NCBI RefSeq assembly: GCF_030378165.1
Contig: NZ_CP119766.1
Coordinates: 3,844,001 to 3,908,000, forward strand
DNA from: Flavobacterium panacagri
GTDB lineage: Bacteria; Bacteroidota; Bacteroidia; Flavobacteriales; Flavobacteriaceae
Length of the DNA stretch: 64,000 bases
Direction of reading: 5' to 3'
The position numbers and the translations under genes are program-made. Positions 58,460 through 64,000 of this stretch are shown piece by piece; the first letter of the stretch is position 1; every line of letters starts with the position of its first letter. A model generated the notes under the pieces. It had not been told where the DNA came from. It saw only the letters and a program-made list of their open reading frames with translations, and ran no database searches.

Positions 58460-58760
58460 CGTTTGTTTCCACTACAGTTTTGGTTTTATTTTTCAGAGCC
58501 TTAAAATTGATACTGCCAGTATATATAGTCTGAAAATATAATGCATTATTTTTCCATACACGTTTAACAGAATCATATTCCAGTTTCTGAACTTCGAATT
58601 TTTGAGAAAAAGCTTCTTGTGCTTCTTTTCGTAATTTTAGAGCTTCTTTTTTGTCTTCTGCTTCCTTTAAAAGGCTTTCCCAGAAACTGCGTTGCCCGAA
58701 AAGCAACAATAGAATTCCCAGAACATAAAGTGCAATATATTTCGTTTTTATTTTAATCAT
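58431..58760 (-). CDS. Small single-pass membrane protein of the redox cluster (109 aa)
   Basis: Start at the ATG at 58760 (MIKIKTKYIALYVLGILLLL); the longer frame to 58832 adds an unlikely leader. One membrane anchor at about 8-22 is followed by a charged coiled coil (LKEAEDKKEALKLRKEAQEA) and a short tail (WKNNALYFQTIYTGSINFKA). It is the first gene of the redox operon and overlaps apbE by 29 bp. It sits where an RnfG-like, FMN-bearing subunit might be expected, yet no FMN_bind motif (SGAT) is visible. Function unknown. Confidence 0.65.
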   Translation of the reverse strand: MIKIKTKYIALYVLGILLLLFGQRSFWESLLKEAEDKKEALKLRKEAQEAFSQKFEVQKLEYDSVKRVWKNNALYFQTIYTGSINFKALKNKTKTVVETNDDENASESS

Positions 58761-58988
58761 TTTTATGGAAAAGTTACAATAATAGGGGCTTTTCAAAAAT
58801 AAAACTCCTCTATTGAAAAGAAGTAAAATCAATGTTTCATTGAATTTATCAATGATGAATTGAATTGGTCATCGATCTATTGGTGCAGACTTTAAGTTTT
58901 ATTAAGAAATAAACAGTATTAAATAAAATATTTTATTTGATGTGGCAGTAAAAAGTTCTTTTATCTAATATATTTTACTTTCTCATTG

Positions 58989-59249
58989 TTATCGTATTGG
59001 AGCTTCGGGATTTTCGTCCGGATATCCTAACGCAAGTGTTATTGCTATTTCATACTCCGAAGGAATATGGAATAAACTAATTAAATTAGCGTTGCTATTA
59101 TGGTTTAGAAAAGGTACAATTCTTCCCGGAGGGCAGGTGCCAAGATTATGAGCATGTGCTACGAGTATAATATTCTGTAATAAAAAACCACATTCTAGTA
59201 AAGTAGGTAATGTTCCGGTGCTATTTAGCGCTCTTGTAATAAGAATCAA
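58989..59249 (-). pseudogene. Truncated nitroreductase gene (C-terminal fragment)
   Basis: 86 codons with similarity to the last about 85 residues of the nitroreductase encoded at 54525-55175: ECGFLLQNIILVAHAHNLGT, CPPGRIVPFLNHNSN, YEIAITLALGYPDENPEAPI. Reading upstream, a TAG occurs within five codons, inside a perfect 26-bp inverted repeat, and the N-terminal half with the FMN loop is missing. No ATG is present (TTG only). It is a remnant of a second nitroreductase copy. Confidence 0.82.
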
Positions 59250-59250
59250 A

Positions 59251-59312
59251 ACAGAAAGCTAAGTTAAAATCTATTTAAGCTAGCTGAAATAGATTTTAAC
59301 TTAGCTTTCTGT
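59251..59312. repeat. Perfect 26-bp inverted repeat at the truncation point
   Basis: Arms at 59251-59276 and 59287-59312 are exact reverse complements, with a 10-nt loop (AAGCTAGCTG). It lies exactly at the 5' break of the nitroreductase remnant. It may be a bidirectional terminator, or a scar left by a lost element or inversion. The following 59313-59548 is an AT-rich promoter region for mesX with no gene. Confidence 0.75.
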
Positions 59313-59548
59313 AACATTTTTAAAGGTAACTCCATTTTTTTTAGTACTCTGTACAACTCCAAATTCATCATTACTTAAGTTCTTTAAAGAATAATTATCT
59401 GTTTTTTTAATTATAACATTACGTAACAGATTAATTATCTTTAAAAACGAATGTAAAAAGAATAATTATCTGATTTTTTTTGTAAATAAAAATTATTCAT
59501 CTTTTATTTTGAAATTTGCAAGGTAAAAAAACTAAAAACCCTCATCAA

Positions 59549-60601
59549 ATGAAAGCGAACTTACAAGAAGATTTAAGATTAAACGAAAAGCAGGATATTG
59601 AAAACCCTCAGTATACAGTCCAAAATGATTTTGCATTCACACTAAAGAGCACTTGTTTAGATGAAAACTATTACCCCTCAAGTAAAACGCGTTTGACAAC
59701 TAATTTTGCAAACTTGGCTCGAGGAGCTAGTCGCCAACAAAACTTGCGCAATGCCTTAAATATGATTAACAATCGATTCAATGCATTGGCTCATCTGGAT
59801 AATCCAAAAGGGGATCGTTACCTTGTAGAACTTGAAATCCTCACAGTAACAATGAGTATTGATGATAAGAATGGTAGTAACGATCTGCCGATGATTGAAG
59901 TTTTAAAAACAAATATTATTGATCGTAAGACTGACCAGCAAATCGAAGGGGTTGCCGGAAATAATTATTCTTCTTATGTTCGGGATTATGATTTCAGTAT
60001 TTTATTGATCGAGCACAATAAAAATAAAGCTAACTTCTCTATTCCTGAAAATTTTGGTGATTTGCATGGAAAACTTTATAAGTGCTTTGTGAGTTCAGAC
60101 ACTTATAAAGAAAACTTTAAGATGTCACCAATCATTTGTCTAAGTGTATCGAGTAACAAAACCTATACTCGCACGGAGTATCAGCATTCGGTTCTGGGTT
60201 TTGAGTATCTGCAGAATGAGTATTCTCTCACTGATGAATATTTTTCTAAAATGGGCTTAAAAGTTCGTTTTTTCATGCCTCCGAATAGTGCGGCACCGAT
60301 GGCTTTTTATCATTCTGGAGATCTGCTTGCTGATTATACTGATCTTGGATTAATCAGCTCAATTAGCACGATGGAGACTTTTCAGAAGATTTATCGCCCC
60401 GAAATTTACAATGCAAATTCAGTGGCTGGGAAAATTTATCAACCTAGTCTTAAACACGAAGATTATTCACTGACTCGCGTGGATTATGACCGCGAAGAGC
60501 GCAGCCGACTGGCTGTTGAACAAGGTAAATATGCAGAAGAGCATTTCATTAAGCCTTACAAAAGGCTCTTGGAACAATGGTCAGCCAATTTCGCTCTTTA
60601 A
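59549..60601 (+). CDS. mesX: MesX (DUF1852), partner of methionine synthase MesD
   Basis: 350 aa from the ATG at 59549; a TTG at 59516 only adds a basic leader. DUF1852 family pattern: SSKTRLTTNFANLARGASRQ, QNLRNALNMINNRFNALAHL, DYDFSILLIEHN, YKCFVSSDTYKENF. From published work on folate-independent methionine synthases, MesD-type enzymes need MesX and oxygen to methylate homocysteine. It lies 33 bp before mesD, an operon. The methyl donor is not known. Confidence 0.92.
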   Translation: MKANLQEDLRLNEKQDIENPQYTVQNDFAFTLKSTCLDENYYPSSKTRLTTNFANLARGASRQQNLRNALNMINNRFNALAHLDNPKGDRYLVELEILTVTMSIDDKNGSNDLPMIEVLKTNIIDRKTDQQIEGVAGNNYSSYVRDYDFSILLIEHNKNKANFSIPENFGDLHGKLYKCFVSSDTYKENFKMSPIICLSVSSNKTYTRTEYQHSVLGFEYLQNEYSLTDEYFSKMGLKVRFFMPPNSAAPMAFYHSGDLLADYTDLGLISSISTMETFQKIYRPEIYNANSVAGKIYQPSLKHEDYSLTRVDYDREERSRLAVEQGKYAEEHFIKPYKRLLEQWSANFAL

Positions 60602-60634
60602 TTAATTACAACAACACATTAAAATTATTTTATT

Positions 60635-61666
60635 ATGAAGAAATTATTATTGCCCACCTCAATTGTTGGAAGTTTACCCAAACCAGCTTGGCTTGCACCA
60701 CCTGAAAAACTTTGGTCACCTTGGAAATTAGAAGGAGATCAGTTGCTTGAAGGGAAACAAGATGCTTTACGCATTTCTTTGCATGAACAACAATTGGCAG
60801 GGGTTGATATAATTTGTGATGGCGAGCAAACACGCCAGCATTTTGTAACTACTTTTATCGAGCATTTAAGCGGTGTAGATTTTGAAAATCGTAAAATTGT
60901 AAAAATTCGTGACCGTTATGATGCAAGTGTTCCTGTTGTTGTAGATGAAGTTGCGCGTCAAAAAGCGGTTTTTGTTGACGATGCTAAATTTTTACGCAAA
61001 CAGACTAATAAACCTATAAAATGGGCTTTGCCAGGTCCGATGACAATGGTAGATACCTTATACGATGATCATTACAAAAGCAGAGAAAAACTGGCGTGGG
61101 AATTTGCAAAAGCGCTCAATGAAGAAGCAAGAGAACTTCAAGATGCAGGGGTGGATATTATCCAATTTGATGAACCTGCTTTTAATGTATTCTTTAATGA
61201 TGTAAACGATTGGGGAATGGCAGTACTGGAAAGAGCTATTGAAGGCTTAAACTGCGAAACTGCAGTACATATTTGTTACGGTTATGGAATACAAGCAAAC
61301 ACTGATTGGAAAAAAACATTAGGTTCTGAGTGGCGTCAATATGAAGAAATTTTTCCAAAAATTCAAAAGTCTAATATTGATATTGTGTCATTAGAATGTC
61401 ATAACTCCCATGTACCCTTTGATTTAATGGAACTTGTACGTGGTAAAAAAGTAATGGTCGGCGCAATTGACGTAGCAACCAATACTATCGAAACACCCGA
61501 TGAAGTAGCTGCTACACTGCGTAAAGCTCTTGAGTTTGTAGATGCCGAAAATCTTTACCCTTCTACAAACTGCGGTATGGCTCCATTATCTCGAAACGTA
61601 GCTAGAGGCAAATTAAGTGCTTTAAGTGCAGGAGCAGAAATTATACGCAAAGAACTTGGGATTTAG
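60635..61666 (+). CDS. mesD: MesD, folate-independent core methionine synthase
   Basis: 343 aa, the size of the MetE C-terminal catalytic domain alone. Features: a start LLPTSIVGSLPKPAWL, IKWALPGPMTMVDTLY, VDIIQFDEPAFNVFF, zinc ligands in AVHICYGYG (H212, C214) and a Cys in YPSTNCGMAPL (about 313). It lacks the N-terminal folate-channelling half of MetE. Paired with mesX, it makes methionine from homocysteine without a methyl-folate donor. Confidence 0.93.
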   Translation: MKKLLLPTSIVGSLPKPAWLAPPEKLWSPWKLEGDQLLEGKQDALRISLHEQQLAGVDIICDGEQTRQHFVTTFIEHLSGVDFENRKIVKIRDRYDASVPVVVDEVARQKAVFVDDAKFLRKQTNKPIKWALPGPMTMVDTLYDDHYKSREKLAWEFAKALNEEARELQDAGVDIIQFDEPAFNVFFNDVNDWGMAVLERAIEGLNCETAVHICYGYGIQANTDWKKTLGSEWRQYEEIFPKIQKSNIDIVSLECHNSHVPFDLMELVRGKKVMVGAIDVATNTIETPDEVAATLRKALEFVDAENLYPSTNCGMAPLSRNVARGKLSALSAGAEIIRKELGI

Positions 61667-61710
61667 TCACAATGCATTAATTTGAATAAGGTTTCCTTGT
61701 TTGAAGCTTG

Positions 61711-61743
61711 CTGTCCGTAGAATTTAACAGAGCCTACGGACAG
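61711..61743. other. Hairpin between mesD and the transporter gene
   Basis: CTGTCCGTAG (61711-61720) / CTACGGACAG (61734-61743), perfect 10-bp arms and a 13-nt loop. No U-run. It ends 4 bp before the ATG at 61748 and would hinder initiation there if formed, which favours a start further downstream. Confidence 0.6.
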
Positions 61744-61747
61744 TCTA

Positions 61748-62821
61748 ATGAATCTACATAATCCACGTTTATCTGCGCTAAGATATTTTGTAATCTTGAC
61801 TCTACGGAGGAATAATATTAAAAACAGATTGAATAAATTATTAGAAGTATTAAAAAAAGCAGGTTTCGACGGTTTCCTGTTAATGATAGCCACCATGATT
61901 TTGCTGGCTTATTTTTTCCCTAAACCAGGTATGGTAAAAGAACCCATTTCGCTAGAGGAAATTGCCAATACTGGCGTTTCGTTGATTTTCTTGTTTTATG
62001 GCTTGCGGCTAAGTGTTGAGAAACTAAAAGCCGGACTTTCCAACTGGAAAATGCACATTATCGTCCAGTTGACAACCTTTTTGTTTTTTCCTCTGATTGT
62101 TTTAGCATTTCGCCCCTTGTTTGTCAATAACGGTTTCGAGCTGCTTTGGCTGGGTGTCTTTTTTCTGGCAGCTTTACCATCAACAGTATCCTCTTCTGTG
62201 GTCATGGTTTCCATCGCGAAGGGAAACATTCCCGCAGCCATTTTCAATGCGAGTATTTCCAGTTTGATTGGAGTAGTGGTTACGCCGCTCTGGGTTGGGC
62301 TGTTTATAGCTTCTGCAACAGGTGATTTTGATGTTACTCATATTGCCATAAAGTTGATTGTACAAGTCTTACTGCCTGTCATTATTGGCATAAGCCTCAA
62401 TTCCCGTTTCGGTGCCATTGCTGAAAAATACAAGAAACAGCTCAAATATTTCGATCAGGCAGTTATTCTAACGATTATTTACACGTCGTTTTGCAAATCA
62501 TTTTCCGAACATCTTTTTGAAGGCTTTACCGCCCTTGAACTTGCTGGGCTAGCCACAGGAATGATGGTCTTGTTTTTTGCCGTATTCCTCTGTGTTGGAC
62601 TACTCAGTCGCCTGTTTGGTTTTTCAGATGAAGACCGTATTACGGTCTTATTTTGCGGATCTAAAAAGTCATTGGTACACGGCACCGTCATGTCAAAAGT
62701 ACTCTTTCAGCATAGTACTATCACCGGTATCGTATTACTGCCACTGATGCTTTATCATGCCTTACAATTGATTGCAGCGAGTATCATCGCTCAAGGCATG
62801 GCTCGACGAAAAGAAGTATAA
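61748..62821 (+). CDS. SBF-like (bile acid:Na+ symporter superfamily) membrane protein
   Basis: 357 aa from the ATG at 61748. The family usually starts near LNKLLEVLKKAGFDGFLLMI, and GGAGG at 61806-61810 precedes that segment (TTG at 61829), so the true start may be there. About ten membrane segments; motifs include LLAYFFPKPGM, FLAALPSTVSSSVVMVSIAK, GNIPAAIFNASISSLIGVVV and FCGSKKSLVHG. It is the SLC10A7/YfeH type. Substrate unknown. It follows mesD by 81 bp and may belong to the methionine operon. Confidence 0.85.
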   Translation: MNLHNPRLSALRYFVILTLRRNNIKNRLNKLLEVLKKAGFDGFLLMIATMILLAYFFPKPGMVKEPISLEEIANTGVSLIFLFYGLRLSVEKLKAGLSNWKMHIIVQLTTFLFFPLIVLAFRPLFVNNGFELLWLGVFFLAALPSTVSSSVVMVSIAKGNIPAAIFNASISSLIGVVVTPLWVGLFIASATGDFDVTHIAIKLIVQVLLPVIIGISLNSRFGAIAEKYKKQLKYFDQAVILTIIYTSFCKSFSEHLFEGFTALELAGLATGMMVLFFAVFLCVGLLSRLFGFSDEDRITVLFCGSKKSLVHGTVMSKVLFQHSTITGIVLLPLMLYHALQLIAASIIAQGMARRKEV

Positions 62822-62961
62822 TTTTTGTTTTATGAAATTAAGTGCAGGTTATTATGTTTTTATTTGGTGTAAAATAGGGTTTTTGTGTTGTTTTTAGTTG
62901 TATTTAAAGAATTTTATTCTAATTTAGAAATAAATTAAACCTATTTAAAGTAAAAAATTCA

Positions 62962-63414
62962 ATGGAACAGATAGATGATATTGATCTTCAGTTATTAAAT
63001 ATACTTCACGATAATTCTAAATACACAGTAAAAGAACTAGCAAAGATGGTAAATCTTTCGGCATCGCCTGTTTTTGAGCGAATTAAAAGATTGGAGAACA
63101 ATGGTTATATTAAGAAGTATATAGCCTTGCTGGATGCAGAAAAACTAAATAGGGGATTCATCGTTTTCTGTAATATCAAATTGAAACAGCACGATCGTAA
63201 TATTGGAAATCAGTTTGTTAGTGATATTATGAAAATAGAAGAAATTGTAGAATGTTATAATATTTCAGGAGATTACGATTTTTTAATGAAAGTTTCTGCC
63301 AAAGACATGAAGCATTATCAGGATTTTGTTTTTAATAAATTAGGCTCAGTTGAAAGTATTGGCAGTACCCAAAGTACCTTTGTTATGTCGGAGATAAAAA
63401 ACATGTATGGATAG
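62962..63414 (+). CDS. Lrp/AsnC-family transcription regulator
   Basis: 150 aa. The N-terminal AsnC HTH (DIDLQLLNILHDNSKYTVKE, LAKMVNLSASPVFERIKRLE, NNGYIKKYIALLDAEKL) is followed by a RAM effector domain (about 68-148; ECYNISGDYDFLMKVSAKDM). Such proteins form octamers that respond to amino acids. Next to mesX/mesD, methionine or homocysteine would be a reasonable signal; this is inference. Confidence 0.92.
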   Translation: MEQIDDIDLQLLNILHDNSKYTVKELAKMVNLSASPVFERIKRLENNGYIKKYIALLDAEKLNRGFIVFCNIKLKQHDRNIGNQFVSDIMKIEEIVECYNISGDYDFLMKVSAKDMKHYQDFVFNKLGSVESIGSTQSTFVMSEIKNMYG

Positions 63415-63460
63415 TTGTAGTGTCTGACTTTTATTGGCTTTTGTGACCTCTACGATACAA

Positions 63461-63484
63461 ATTCACACAAATTCACACAAATTT
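63461..63484. repeat. Short tandem repeat in the intergenic region
   Basis: ATTCACACAA occurs twice in tandem, plus a partial third unit. The region 63415-63782 between the regulator and the next terminator is AT-rich and has no supported gene. Confidence 0.5.
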
Positions 63485-63782
63485 TATGCATGATTTAAAG
63501 AAATTAGCTTACTTTCAAGTGAATTTGTAAGATAATTTTTAAATTGTTATTTGTAAATGGTTTGGCTGTCCTGAAGAGGTTAAATGTGAAAAACGTTAAT
63601 TAAACATGATTTCGAATTTTACAATAATAATTTGAAGTAAAATTGTTGATCGTAAATTTATAAACTAAAACTAAAAATAAGCAGATCAAAATTTAGTGAT
63701 AATAATTAACGGAACTAAGTGAAATTTAATTTTACGATAAAGCGCTAATGAAAGAATTTAAGTATCTACAATTTCAGTTTTA

Positions 63783-63826
63783 TAAAAAAGAGCTTTTAAA
63801 TACTAATATTTAAAAGCTCTTTTTTA
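63783..63826. terminator. Bidirectional terminator
   Basis: Perfect 20-bp arms (63783-63802 / 63807-63826) with a 4-nt loop and A/T tracts at both sides. It separates the Lrp region from the convergent SDR gene. Confidence 0.9.
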
Positions 63827-63884
63827 TAAATGCGCAATCAAATTCTTTATGCTTATTAGAGAGGCTAGTTGTATTTATAATTAT

Positions 63885-64000
63885 TTAGATAAGTTCAAAT
63901 CCTCCTCCGACATGTAAGACCGTTCCATGAACATAGCTGGCTTCATCTGAACTTAAAAAAAGACTTCCCTGTGCTACCTCTTTCACATCACCCAATCTTC
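63885..64000 (-). CDS. Short-chain dehydrogenase/reductase, C-terminal end only
   Basis: The last 38 codons are in the window. RLGDVKEVAQGSLFLSSDEA and SYVHGTVLHVGGGFELI are the canonical SDR C-terminus (usually SDEASYVTGxxLxVDGG). The common Asp before the Gly-Gly is His-Val here (HVGGGF). Cofactor and active-site regions lie beyond the right edge. Confidence 0.85.
   Translation of the reverse strand, partial: RLGDVKEVAQGSLFLSSDEASYVHGTVLHVGGGFELI

Noticed and set aside
59251..59312. Terminal inverted repeats of an intact insertion sequence
   Set aside because: Only 10 nt separate the arms and no transposase is present, so no mobile element can be called.
59313..59548. SAM or cobalamin riboswitch before mesX
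   Set aside because: I could not find a recognisable riboswitch core in this AT-rich leader.

Overview
The window looks like a chromosomal segment of a Flavobacterium-like member of the Bacteroidota. The evidence is low G+C DNA, weak or absent Shine-Dalgarno sequences, promoters of the TTG-N19/20-TAnnTTTG type in front of the rRNA operon, T9SS-type C-terminal sorting, SprB repeats, DKNYY and DUF4294 proteins, and a flavobacterial rRNA operon. I could run no searches. Family calls come from recognising sequence patterns, and coordinates were checked by reading codons.

Layout. 1-4.7 kb: a TolC-type efflux protein (cut by the window edge) behind an OmpR-type response regulator/histidine kinase pair with a phased repeat operator, an M42 aminopeptidase and a DUF4294 protein. 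4.7-10.8 kb: an rRNA operon (16S, tRNA-Ile, tRNA-Ala, 23S, 5S) driven by three tandem promoters. 11-14 kb: a divergent membrane-protein/VWA locus around an operator-like cluster of interleaved inverted repeats. 14.2-15.5 kb: a SinI-like restriction endonuclease split by a frameshift at an 11-base homopolymer, plus a second PD-(D/E)XK-like protein. 15.6-17 kb: a DKNYY/TonB-C lipoprotein.

17.3-43 kb is the main system: a 19-gene, single-strand, tightly packed extracellular contractile injection system (eCIS, related to Afp/PVC and AlgoCIS particles). In transcription order it encodes a DUF4255 cap protein, an unrecognised 276-aa protein, one sheath, two tubes, a 56-aa DUF5908 protein, a LysM hub, a VgrG/gp5-gp27 spike, PAAR, gp25, two large baseplate proteins, a 1231-aa tape-measure protein, two unrecognised helical proteins, an unrecognised 307-aa protein, the AAA+ ATPase, a protein resembling an inactivated Y1 (HUH) transposase, and a DUF4157 protein whose C-terminus carries a nucleotidyltransferase-like motif and is the best candidate cargo toxin.

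43-53.6 kb: a regulator with a degenerate receiver and LuxR-like HTH sits next to the eCIS promoter region. Upstream of it is a probable operon of phage-tail-collar protein, cytosolic periplasmic-binding-like protein, a 2147-aa SprB-repeat adhesin with a T9SS tail, and an outer-membrane beta-barrel. Repeats sharing the core GACAAAAT lie in front of both this group and the eCIS operon, suggesting joint control of surface adhesin and injection particle.

54.5-59.3 kb: a partial Rnf-like redox cluster (RnfC, RnfD, ApbE, a small membrane protein and a nitroreductase lipoprotein) without RnfA/B/E/G, and a truncated second nitroreductase. 59.5-63.4 kb: the folate-independent methionine synthase pair MesX/MesD, an SBF-like transporter and an Lrp/AsnC regulator. 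The window ends inside an SDR oxidoreductase gene.
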